Shown here: positions 1 through 6,777 of the stretch, piece after piece
Position numbering within the stretch: position 1 is the first letter of the stretch
Layout of the letters: every line of letters begins with the position of its first letter
NCBI GenBank assembly: GCA_030591195.1
Contig: JAUVBO010000037.1
Coordinates: forward strand, 1-10,586
Origin: Pseudomonadota bacterium
GTDB lineage: Bacteria; Myxococcota; Polyangia; GCA-2747355; JACKDQ01
Reading direction: 5' to 3'
DNA: 10,586 nucleotides
Notes under the pieces: generated by a model
What the model saw: only the letters and a program-made list of their open reading frames with translations
Database searches by the model: none
What the model was told of the DNA's origin: nothing
Made by a program: the position numbers and the translations under genes

Positions 1-440
1 AGCAGGTGCACGGGAAACCCGACCCCCAGCTCGGCTCGCAGCCAGCGGTAGCGCAGGCCCAGCGCGGCGGCGAGGTCGGTGGTCATCTGGCTCTCGACCA
101 GCGAGACATCCGAGGTGAAGCCCGGCGTCACCGGCTGCCGCGTCGTGGCGTCGAGGACCTGAGACGAGACCACCAGCGGGTCGCGCTGGTAGCTCACCAT
201 CAGGCCCAGCTGAAACCCCAGGTGGGCCGGCACCGAGGCAGTATCGACGCTCAGCAACGGGTCCACGCCGATCGCGGGCTCGAACAGCTGAGTCGCGAAC
301 GATCGCTCGACCAGAGATTGTCCACGGGCTGGCGACGCGACCAGGGCAATGGCCGTGATCGCGCCCAGGACGGAGATCCCGCGGGGGATGGTCGCCAGCC
401 GGCTCCCCGCCGCTAGACACAAGAGTCTTCGATTTAGCAA
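1..440 (-). CDS. OmpA-type outer-membrane beta-barrel protein, N-terminal part (runs off left edge)
   Basis: The minus strand reads open from an in-frame stop at 482-480 to the window edge. A hydrophobic signal segment (ISVLGAITAIALVASPARG) is followed by a mature start GQSLVERSF and a stretch FEPAIGVDPLLSVDTA, which resembles the N-terminus of deltaproteobacterial OmpA-family/porin-like proteins, where an F.PA.G.D..L.V segment precedes the first strands. Alternating strands follow (HLGFQLGLMVSYQRDPLVV, then LGLRYRWLRAELGVGFPVHL), consistent with a barrel wall. The role would be structural or porin-like in the outer membrane. There is no in-frame ATG: candidate starts are TTG at 440 (chosen; gives MLNRRLLCL before the signal), TTG at 422, and CTG at 398, which has GGGGAG just upstream and gives the tidiest signal peptide. 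None is compelling. The barrel assignment is by pattern only, and the C-terminus, where an OmpA peptidoglycan-binding domain would lie, is outside the window. Confidence 0.6.
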   Translation of the reverse strand, partial: MLNRRLLCLAAGSRLATIPRGISVLGAITAIALVASPARGQSLVERSFATQLFEPAIGVDPLLSVDTASVPAHLGFQLGLMVSYQRDPLVVSSQVLDATTRQPVTPGFTSDVSLVESQMTTDLAAALGLRYRWLRAELGVGFPVHL

Positions 441-441
441 G

Positions 442-460
442 GTGTCGAGAAGTCTGACAC
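442..460. promoter_or_regulatory. Small inverted repeat upstream of the OmpA-like gene
   Basis: On the minus strand GTGTC and GACAC form 5-bp perfect arms around a 9-base spacer, immediately before the TTG at 440. A TTGACG hexamer at 469-464 could be a -35 box, but no good -10 lies at the right distance. This may be an operator or chance. Confidence 0.15.
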
Positions 461-729
461 AGCCGTCAACATACTGCAATTAATGGAGAACGCACCGACA
501 CGTAGGAGGAGGGGCGACAATCTCCTCCCTGTGAGAGAGGCACCGTAGCGCTGTGGACGATACATTGACACTGCTCCCCGCCGTGTGCGGACAGCGAGGC
601 GCAGCCGCCAGACGTAGCGCCGGGCAGTGCCACAGGACGTGCGCAGCCCCTCGACCGCTGCCCGCTGAAGAGCGACGATCGTTGGCTGTTTGGGCCGAGC
701 AGTCCGCAGATCCCTCGCGGGCACGCTGA

Positions 730-749
730 TTGCTAGCCCGGGCCAGCAA
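730..749. promoter_or_regulatory. Near-perfect 20-bp palindrome upstream of the glycosidase-like lipoprotein gene
   Basis: TTGCTAGCCCGGGCCAGCAA is self-complementary except for one mismatched pair (A735 against C744). It lies 55 bases upstream of the ATG at 805, a plausible place for a dimeric repressor or activator site. No factor can be named, and a chance GC-rich palindrome is possible. Confidence 0.3.
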
Positions 750-804
750 CCGACAATCGATTCGCTCGCAGCGGCCAAACGCCGTCGCTGGTCAGGAGGT
801 CCCC

Positions 805-2595
805 ATGCGTATCGCCACGCTCTGCGCGATAGGCGCAGCTCTCTTCGCGTGCAATGCCCCGCTCGACCCCACTTCCAAGGCGCCGAACGAGCGCCGGGTG
901 CAACAGGCGGGCAGCAACAACTTCCTCGGATTTCACGACTGCACCGCCGACTGGCCCGCCTATCCGGTCTCGGGAACCCAGTGCAACCAGAGCCTGCCCC
1001 AGTTCACCGGCCCGGGCGGCTGGGTCACCCTCGTCGGCTACATCGGCGATGGCAGCGGGGCAGCGATGAACTTCGACTCCGTGCCGGCGGGGATGAACAT
1101 CCTGCTGCGGCTCGACGTCGCCGGCGGGCAGGCGTTCCCTCACACCACCAGCGACGCTGACTACGCCGCCTACGGCAACGCCGTGGTCACCTGGCTGCGG
1201 CGGTCACAGGGCCTCGGGCGCGTGCAGCACGTCCAGCTCGGCAACGAGCCGGACCAGTACGGCCAGGAGTACCCCGCCTGGGACGGACCGGACGGCGGCG
1301 TCTGCGAGTACCTGAGCTGGCTCTACCCGGGACGCAAGCGGGTCCAGTACGCGACGCCCGCCCGCTACGCGCGAATGTTCAGGGCCGTCCAGGACGCTCT
1401 CGGCGCCGCGGGTCTCGGCCACATCAAGCTCGTCACAGCCCCACACATGCCACGGTTCTTCCACCAGGACGGCGGGGCGGTGTTCCTCGATGCCACCTGC
1501 CGCGACTACTCCGTCGGCGACTACCTCGAAGCGATCGCGCGGGCCGGCGGGCGCATCGGCGGCGTCGGCCTGCACCTGCAGGGGCTGCCCTTCGACGCCC
1601 CCTGGTGCTACCAGAACACCGAGCGCGTCACCGGCGGCCAGTGTGACATCTACACCACCTACGACTACGCCGACACTGCACGACAAACCTACGAGGATCT
1701 GCGCCGCCACCTGCGCGATGCCCAGGCTTGCACCTCGGCCAGCGGCAACGAGACCAGCGGCGACTCGGTCCGCAGCCGCAGCTGCAGCGGCGGCTCGGTG
1801 CCGGCGCTGTTCATCTCCGAAATCCACCCGCCGCCGCCCTGGAACGGCGATGCCACGCGCTGGATCCGCGAGACGGTCCGCGGCGTCCGCCAGTACAACG
1901 CGCTCGGCCGTGCGCCGGTCCGCGCCCTGACCTTCTACCGTCTCTACCCGGCCGACGGCTCCTTCGGCGATGCCTGGGGCGCGGTGACCGCCGGGGTGCA
2001 GCAGGCCTACCAGGACATGGGCTCGCCAGTGGGCAGCGCGCCGACGACCACCGTCTCGAGTCAGCCTGGCAGTGGGGCCCCCGCCACCGTCACGCCGGTG
2101 GCCGGCTGCCACCAGCACAGCAACCAGAACCTCGCCTGCGACGGATCTCAGGGTCTCTGTCCCAACCCCGAGATCGCCGCGGTGGGCGGCGTCACCAGCT
2201 GCCTCGATCACCAGGGCCAGAACGTCAAGTTCCACTGCGTCTGCTACGGCGGCAGCCTGCACTGGTTCTTCGACGAGTGCGGCGCCAGCGCCTGCCAGCA
2301 GATGTTCGGCGGCGGTGGCGACGGCTCGAGCGCTCCAGCTGTGGCCCAACCCGGCTCGACCTGCGGCAGCACCGGCAACTGCGGCGGCGCGGGGCAGCTG
2401 AGCGTCTGCTGTGCGATGAACCTGCGGGATGGCCCCGACGGCAGCCGCATCGGACAGGTACCTCCCGGAAGCTACGCCATCAGCGGCCGCTCGCCCGACG
2501 GCGTCTGGGTCCAGATCTCCGGCGCTGGCGTGGCTGGCTGGGTCGCGACGGCGCTTCACCCACAGGTCGCGCCGAGCTGCGTGACCTGCCGCTGA
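805..2595 (+). CDS. Secreted lipoprotein with glycoside-hydrolase-like TIM barrel, Cys-rich module and SH3b domain
   Basis: The protein has 596 residues. ATG at 805 is chosen because CAGGAGGT lies 5 bases upstream and because it opens directly into a lipoprotein signal (MRIATLCAIGAALFAC, predicted lipid-modified Cys16); the frame is open further upstream but lacks a signal there. Residues about 38-405 look like a clan GH-A type (beta/alpha)8 glycosidase. The segment QLGNEPDQY puts a Glu at 148, where the acid/base of NEP-type families sits, and LFISEIHP puts a Glu at 339, where the nucleophile on the seventh strand would be. After a Ser/Thr/Pro linker, residues 435-497 hold eight cysteines (435, 445, 452, 466, 478, 480, 492, 497), probably a disulfide-bonded module. 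Residues about 536-585 (NLRDGP...GQVPPGS...VWVQI...GWVATAL) match a bacterial SH3 domain, often a cell-wall or carbohydrate anchor. It probably hydrolyses a polysaccharide outside the cell. The substrate and exact GH family are not determinable, and catalysis is inferred from two motifs. Confidence 0.75.
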   Translation: MRIATLCAIGAALFACNAPLDPTSKAPNERRVQQAGSNNFLGFHDCTADWPAYPVSGTQCNQSLPQFTGPGGWVTLVGYIGDGSGAAMNFDSVPAGMNILLRLDVAGGQAFPHTTSDADYAAYGNAVVTWLRRSQGLGRVQHVQLGNEPDQYGQEYPAWDGPDGGVCEYLSWLYPGRKRVQYATPARYARMFRAVQDALGAAGLGHIKLVTAPHMPRFFHQDGGAVFLDATCRDYSVGDYLEAIARAGGRIGGVGLHLQGLPFDAPWCYQNTERVTGGQCDIYTTYDYADTARQTYEDLRRHLRDAQACTSASGNETSGDSVRSRSCSGGSVPALFISEIHPPPPWNGDATRWIRETVRGVRQYNALGRAPVRALTFYRLYPADGSFGDAWGAVTAGVQQAYQDMGSPVGSAPTTTVSSQPGSGAPATVTPVAGCHQHSNQNLACDGSQGLCPNPEIAAVGGVTSCLDHQGQNVKFHCVCYGGSLHWFFDECGASACQQMFGGGGDGSSAPAVAQPGSTCGSTGNCGGAGQLSVCCAMNLRDGPDGSRIGQVPPGSYAISGRSPDGVWVQISGAGVAGWVATALHPQVAPSCVTCR

Positions 2596-2600
2596 CCGAG

Positions 2601-2625
2601 GGTCGGCGTCCGCCGGGCGCCGACC
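2601..2625 (+). terminator. Strong hairpin just after the lipoprotein stop codon
   Basis: GGTCGGCG (2601-2608) pairs perfectly with CGCCGACC (2618-2625). The stem can extend inward through a T-G wobble and two G-C pairs, leaving a 3-base loop. It starts 6 bases after the stop at 2593-2595. There is no T-run after it, so it is not a classical intrinsic terminator; it may stabilise the mRNA 3' end or aid termination. Confidence 0.45.
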
Positions 2626-2805
2626 GGTGCTCGGCACGCCCCCGAGGGCGCCTGGCTCGCTTCGTCAGGTGGATCGCAGTGGGTCAAATTCCGCAATTCG
2701 ACGTTTGCCGATCCGTCTCGCAGCGCCCCAAAAAAAAAGAACTGCTTCAGGTCATTCGCTTGGCGGCGATCGTTCGCTGGCGTCTTGCCCAAGCAGATCG
2801 AATCG

Positions 2806-2816
2806 GTCACAGTGAC
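2806..2816. promoter_or_regulatory. GTCAC-A-GTGAC palindrome upstream of the first PilZ gene
   Basis: A perfect 5-1-5 palindrome lies 27 bases before the ATG at 2844, upstream of the ribosome binding site. The rest of the 248-base spacer (2596-2843) holds the hairpin at 2601-2625 and a nine-A tract at 2730-2738; I could not place a convincing promoter. Operator function is a guess. Confidence 0.2.
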
Positions 2817-2843
2817 GCAAGGCACACGACAGGGAGGCGGGAG

Positions 2844-3236
2844 ATGGAACGTGAGGGGAGCGGGCCTGACGCGCGACGCGCGTACCGGGTGGCGTCAGCG
2901 GGAGTTGGCGCCTCGTGCCACGGCAAACGATTCCGTGAGAGGTACCAGGTCGAGAACCTCTCGGCCGGCGGCGCCTTGCTGTCGGCGGGCTATGTCCCGC
3001 CGGTGGGCGAGGAGGTCAGGCTCCGGCTGTTGCTGCCGCAAGCCCAGAGCCTCGACCTCGAGGCGCAGGTGGTCCGACATCACTTCCGCTCGGACGAGCC
3101 CTCGATACCCCATTTTCCCGGAGCGCTGGCGGTGAAGTTCGCCCCCCTGTCGTCGGAGCAGGCCGATGCGCTTCACGACACGGTTGTCGACATCATCCTG
3201 CGGGACTGGGAGCCCGCACCCGGTTCACATCAGTGA
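2844..3236 (+). CDS. PilZ domain protein, predicted cyclic-di-GMP receptor
   Basis: This is a 130-residue stand-alone PilZ domain. PilZ proteins bind cyclic-di-GMP and pass the signal to motility, surface or transcription targets. Both ligand motifs are present: RxxxR as R11-RAY-R15 near the N-terminus and (D/N)xSxxG as N38-L-S40-A-G-G43. Later strands are recognisable (EEVRLRLLLP, DLEAQVVRH, ALAVKFAPLS), and a C-terminal helix (SEQADALHDTVVDIIL) ends the fold. There is no signal peptide or membrane segment, so it is cytoplasmic. ATG 2844 is preceded by GGGAGGCGGGAG, a good if G-rich ribosome binding site. The same frame runs open far upstream over the lipoprotein gene but is only a shadow there. 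The kinase gene follows on the same strand after 92 bases without an evident terminator, so co-transcription is possible. Confidence 0.88.
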   Translation: MEREGSGPDARRAYRVASAGVGASCHGKRFRERYQVENLSAGGALLSAGYVPPVGEEVRLRLLLPQAQSLDLEAQVVRHHFRSDEPSIPHFPGALAVKFAPLSSEQADALHDTVVDIILRDWEPAPGSHQ

Positions 3237-3328
3237 ACGAGAGCCTGTGACGACCTGATGCTCTGAGTGATTCGTCGCTGTGGGTCGCGTCACCGGTGTG
3301 CGGTCGCGGTGTGGAAGGGGGATAGGGC

Positions 3329-5680
3329 GTGTTGACTTGCCGGGGTGAATCGATCCGTCTGGACAACAGTGCACCACGGGATGGATTTCGTGGTGAGCCT
3401 CTCGGTGGCCCCCGTGATGGGCCGCTGGTCGAGCTGCGACATGCCGTCCTCGGCTCGCTGCATCAGATCATCGGCTCCGCCGGTCTCCTGCGGCAGGACG
3501 CGCGCGACCGAGGGCTGCGCTCGATGCTCACCGATCTCGAAAAGATCGAGGGCAGCAGCCGCAGGGTCGTCGAGCTGCTCAAGCGACACTTCGGCGCCCA
3601 GCGGCGCACGACCTCCGGGCTGCCCGCGCAGCACGAGCGGCTCGACACCTCGAACGCGCTCACGCCGTTCGGCGCCCAGGGCGTCGGGGTCGCCCCTACC
3701 GGCTCACTGCTGGTGGTAGAGGGCCACGCGAGCAACCGCGCGCTGCTCAGCCGCTTCCTCGCCGAGCAGGGCCACGAGGTGCGGACCGCGGCGAGCGACA
3801 GCGAGGCACTCGAGCTCGCGGCCCGGCGAGCCTTCGACCTGGTGCTGCTCGATCTGACGACGCCCCTCAACGGCGGCCTGCCGGTGCTCGAGACCCTCCG
3901 CCATTCGCAGGGGGAGGCAGACCTGCCCGTGGTGCTGATCTGCTCGCCCGACGACCGAGACCAGGTGGTGGCGGGCCTCCGCCTCGGCGCCAACGACTAC
4001 CTTTCCCGACCGCTCGATCTTCAGGTTGCCCAGGCGCGGATCCGGTCCCAGCTCGCGCTGAAGATCGGCCGGGATCAGCTCGGCCAGCTGAGGCGGCAGC
4101 TCGAGTGTGCCCGCGCCCGGGTGGCCCGCCTCGCCTCCTCTTCCTCCTCGGCGCTCGAGGACGTCGGTGGCTGGTGCAGCGAGGTGGTCGAGGAGGTGCG
4201 CGAGGCCACCGGCGCGCAACGGCTCGCCGTCTTCTCGACCGCCGGCGACGGCCAGGTCGTAGCCGGCGACGATGAGGTCCCGGCGCCGACCGCCGAGCAG
4301 CTGCAGCTGCTCAAGCAGGGCGGACCGGTCGACCGGCGCAGCGACGCGCTGCTTGCCGTGCGCGGCTACTCCGGCGAGCTGGTTGGCGCGCTGGTGCTCG
4401 GACCCCCCGGGGTGCTGCGATCAGAGGAGGTCTGTCAGCTGCTGGCCAGCTTCTGCGCCCACCTCGGGGGGGTGCTCGAGATGGACCGGCTGCGCCGCCG
4501 GCTGGCGGTCTCCACCGAACGCCGGCGGCTGTCGCGCCAGGAGATGATCGACCGCGGCATCGACGCGCTGCAGATCTGCCCCGAGTGTGGCGGCTGCTTC
4601 GACCACCGCCTCGAGCGATGCGCCGCGGACCAGACCTTGCTCGCGACGCCGCCACGACCGTTACCCTACCGGATCGACAACCGGTACCGGCTGACCTGTC
4701 TGCTCGGCAAGGGCGGGATGGGGACAGTCTTCCGTAGTCGGGACGAGCAGCTGGACCGCGACGTGGCGATCAAGATCCTCCAGGCGCGGTTCTTCGGCGA
4801 CGAGCGGATGAGTATCCGGTTCGAGAACGAAGCGCGGGCCCTGGCGCGCATCTCCCACGCCGGGGTGATCGGTGTCCACGACGTCGGTCTGCTCGAGGAC
4901 GGCTCGCGCTACATCGTGATGGAGCTGCTGGTGGGCTGCAACCTCAAGGCGTTGATGCGGGCCCACGGCCCGGGCACCCCGGCCCAGGTCGGAGCGCTGC
5001 TGCGCCAGGGAAGCGCCGCGCTGCACGCGTCGCACGCGGCGGGGGTGATCCATCGCGACATCAAGCCCGAGAACGTCTTCGTCCTCGCCGCGCCGGGGGG
5101 GCTCAAGTTCAAGCTGCTCGACTTCGGCATCGCCAAGGAGCTGTCTGTCGGCGCCGATGTCACCTGCACCGGGGACCTGGTGGGCACGCCGCGCTACATG
5201 GCGCCCGAGCAGCTGGTGGGCGCGACGGTGGACGGTCGCGCGGACCTCTACTCCTTCGCCGCCGTGGCCTACGAGGCGCTCGTCGGACGTCCGCTGGTGA
5301 GCGCGTCGGACTTCGCCCGCGTGCTGCTCGAGACCTTCCGGCGGACGCCCCCCGCCGTATCGACGCTGCTGCCCAAGGCGCCGATCGAGATCGATCGGGC
5401 CTTCTCTCATGCGTTCACCCGCCGGCCCGAGCGGCGCCCGTCACGGGCTAGCGACTGGGTCGAGTCGTTCGTCGAACAGCTGGAACGGATGCCGCCGTCG
5501 GTCCCGGGCTGGCCGGACGACATCGCCTCGGCGCTCGCCCATACCGAGGTGGAGACCCAGATCGATCACCAGCGACCGGAGATGCTCGAGCGTACCAGTC
5601 CCACCGCCGATCTGCGCCGGGGCACAAGCCTGGATCTCGGACTGTGCTGTCCGCCGAGTCCGCCCAACCACCCCGACTGA
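3329..5680 (+). CDS. Multidomain Ser/Thr protein kinase: DHp-like, degenerate receiver, GAF-like, 4-Cys knuckle, kinase
   Basis: This is a 783-residue cytoplasmic kinase with no membrane segment. Residues 33-85 resemble the histidine-kinase dimerisation helices: RHAVLGSLHQIIGSAGLL lines up with the H-box, keeping a His at 38 but losing the following Glu. Residues 126-245 form a receiver fold with phosphoacceptor D175 (LVLLDLTTP), but the acidic pair is E131-G132, the switch position is S206 and the usual Lys is R227, so phosphorylation is doubtful. A coiled stretch (248-268) leads into a GAF-like region (275-390). Cysteines 417, 420, 423 and 431 could bind zinc. The kinase (453-720) is complete: GKGGMG glycine loop, K482, E501, HRDIKPEN (D577), DFG at 598, APE at 625. 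It should phosphorylate Ser/Thr on proteins, with the N-terminal modules as inputs. The Thr-rich tail (739-768) may be autophosphorylated. GTG 3329 follows GGAAGGGGGA at 6 bases; the next in-frame Met is inside the helices. It converges on the FHA-PilZ gene with 4 bases between stops. Confidence 0.9.
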   Translation: MLTCRGESIRLDNSAPRDGFRGEPLGGPRDGPLVELRHAVLGSLHQIIGSAGLLRQDARDRGLRSMLTDLEKIEGSSRRVVELLKRHFGAQRRTTSGLPAQHERLDTSNALTPFGAQGVGVAPTGSLLVVEGHASNRALLSRFLAEQGHEVRTAASDSEALELAARRAFDLVLLDLTTPLNGGLPVLETLRHSQGEADLPVVLICSPDDRDQVVAGLRLGANDYLSRPLDLQVAQARIRSQLALKIGRDQLGQLRRQLECARARVARLASSSSSALEDVGGWCSEVVEEVREATGAQRLAVFSTAGDGQVVAGDDEVPAPTAEQLQLLKQGGPVDRRSDALLAVRGYSGELVGALVLGPPGVLRSEEVCQLLASFCAHLGGVLEMDRLRRRLAVSTERRRLSRQEMIDRGIDALQICPECGGCFDHRLERCAADQTLLATPPRPLPYRIDNRYRLTCLLGKGGMGTVFRSRDEQLDRDVAIKILQARFFGDERMSIRFENEARALARISHAGVIGVHDVGLLEDGSRYIVMELLVGCNLKALMRAHGPGTPAQVGALLRQGSAALHASHAAGVIHRDIKPENVFVLAAPGGLKFKLLDFGIAKELSVGADVTCTGDLVGTPRYMAPEQLVGATVDGRADLYSFAAVAYEALVGRPLVSASDFARVLLETFRRTPPAVSTLLPKAPIEIDRAFSHAFTRRPERRPSRASDWVESFVEQLERMPPSVPGWPDDIASALAHTEVETQIDHQRPEMLERTSPTADLRRGTSLDLGLCCPPSPPNHPD

Positions 5681-5684
5681 CGGG

Positions 5685-6743
5685 TCAGGGCGCGCGGCGC
5701 TTGAGCAGCGCGGTGATCTGGGAAACGACCTCGTCATCGGAGTCGGCGAACTGGATGCCCATGCCGGGCAGGCCGTCGATCCCGTGCTGGACGACCCGCC
5801 GGATGACCCCGTGCACCGACAGGGCCTGGCCGCCGTCGGGTAGCATCGTCAGTGAGCACTCAGTGCCCGGCTCGTCGAGCAGGTCGGTGGCGAGGAACAC
5901 CCCGCCCTCGCTCAGGTCTCGCGCCACGGCGTCGAAGCAGAGCAGGTCGCTGTTGTAGATCACCGGAATCTGGACCGTGATCCGCTTGTGCCGGCGCCGC
6001 TCGGCCCCGCCGAGGTCGGCTATTCGCAGCGGCTGGGTCACCGTCATCGGCAACCCCTTGGGCCAGCGGTAGCTGCACTTGTCACAGATGTCGTGCTCGA
6101 AGGAGACCCGCGATCGGCACCGGGGGCAGATCCGCCGGCTCGGCAGGCTGTGCGCCTCCCGGGACGGCGATGCCTGCGGTGGAGACGGCACCGTACGGAC
6201 GCGCCGGCGGGGCGTAACATCGGAGGCGACGGGAGCATCGACAGCGATGGTCCCGCGGGCGGGCGTAGGGCGACGGTGACGGTCACTGTCGTCGGACTCG
6301 TCCGCACCGTCGGCGTCACCAGCGCCGGTCCAGTCCAGGTACCGGTTCTCGGTCTTCTCGGCGGTCACCTCGTCCTCGGACTCGGAGTCGAGGCCGAGGT
6401 GCAGCGCCACGCGCAAGGTCCGGCTGCCAACCTCGACGACGTCGCCGTTCTGGAGCTCGCGAGTGTCGTCGAGCCGGACGTCGTTGACCCAGGTACCGTT
6501 GCTACTGCCGAGATCCTCGGCCAGCAGCCGGTTGTCGAGCACCAGGAAGCGCATGTGCCGACGAGACACCGCCGCGTCGTTGAAACGGACCCGGCATTCG
6601 ATGTTGCGACCGACGAGGTTCTCCCCGGGCACCAGCCCGATAGAATCACCTCGGTACTCTAGAAAAACCCGCTCGATCTTCGGTGACACGCCTGCCAAGC
6701 TCCTCGCCTCAGGCTCCGGCTTGATGGAGCTCAAAGGTGCCAT
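5685..6743 (-). CDS. FHA - zinc ribbon - PilZ fusion protein
   Basis: The 352-residue cytoplasmic protein joins two ligand-reading domains. Residues 22-115 are an FHA domain, the phosphothreonine reader, with G45-R46, SRRH at 60-63 and SSNGTWVN at 80-87 all intact. An acidic then Pro/Ser/Thr-rich linker (118-200) follows. Next comes a four-Cys ribbon (C206-x2-C209, C220-x2-C223). Residues 247-350 are a PilZ domain with R250-RHK-R254 and D276-LSEG-G281, both cyclic-di-GMP motifs present. The expected role is to bind a phosphorylated partner and respond to cyclic-di-GMP; the convergent kinase is an obvious but unproven partner. The ATG at 6743 has no clear Shine-Dalgarno. A GTG at 6689 (residue 19) has AGGAG ten bases upstream and still keeps the whole FHA domain, so the real start may be there. 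It lies 34 bases after the stop of the upstream PilZ gene, probably one operon. Confidence 0.9.
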   Translation of the reverse strand: MAPLSSIKPEPEARSLAGVSPKIERVFLEYRGDSIGLVPGENLVGRNIECRVRFNDAAVSRRHMRFLVLDNRLLAEDLGSSNGTWVNDVRLDDTRELQNGDVVEVGSRTLRVALHLGLDSESEDEVTAEKTENRYLDWTGAGDADGADESDDSDRHRRPTPARGTIAVDAPVASDVTPRRRVRTVPSPPQASPSREAHSLPSRRICPRCRSRVSFEHDICDKCSYRWPKGLPMTVTQPLRIADLGGAERRRHKRITVQIPVIYNSDLLCFDAVARDLSEGGVFLATDLLDEPGTECSLTMLPDGGQALSVHGVIRRVVQHGIDGLPGMGIQFADSDDEVVSQITALLKRRAP

Positions 6744-6777
6744 TGATCGTACCGAAGGGGCAAGAGGCGCTTGTAGA

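Larger units (their letters stand above)
441..804. other. Divergent intergenic spacer
   Basis: This 364-base stretch separates the minus-strand OmpA-like gene from the plus-strand lipoprotein gene, so it should hold both promoters. A TTGACA hexamer at 564-569 on the plus strand has no convincing -10 at 16-18 bases. The open frames through it encode Arg/Ser-rich, low-complexity peptides without domain signatures and look like GC-rich chance frames. I see no tRNA T-loop or other RNA gene. The only clear structure is the palindrome at 730-749. Confidence 0.5.

Noticed and set aside
434..778. Minus-strand open frames in the left spacer
   Set aside because: Arg/Ser-rich peptides with no domain, no convincing ribosome site, and two competing frames over the same bases.
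1204..2637. Long minus-strand open frame (477 codons) opposite the lipoprotein gene
   Set aside because: It is Ala/Arg/Val-rich with no motif and lies antisense to a gene with clear signal peptide, domains and ribosome site; typical of GC-rich DNA.
2730..2738. Nine-A tract considered as the T-run of a minus-strand terminator
   Set aside because: No stem precedes it on the minus strand and no minus-strand gene ends here; it may be a bend or promoter element, unsupported.
2770..2800. Possible sigma54 promoter around TTGGCGGCGATCGTTCGC
   Set aside because: The GG to GC spacing is two bases longer than the sigma54 consensus allows.
1728..2843. Upstream extension of the frame of the first PilZ protein
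   Set aside because: It overlaps the lipoprotein gene in another frame and lacks any fold; the PilZ start at 2844 has a good ribosome site.
4661..5410. Minus-strand open frame opposite the kinase domain
   Set aside because: The plus strand encodes every kinase motif; the antisense product is Arg/His/Asp-rich and featureless.
5670..5688. Short inverted repeats between the convergent stops (CTGAC/GTCAG, CCCG/CGGG)
   Set aside because: Arms of 4-5 bases with a very short or overlapping loop and no T-run; too weak to call a bidirectional terminator.
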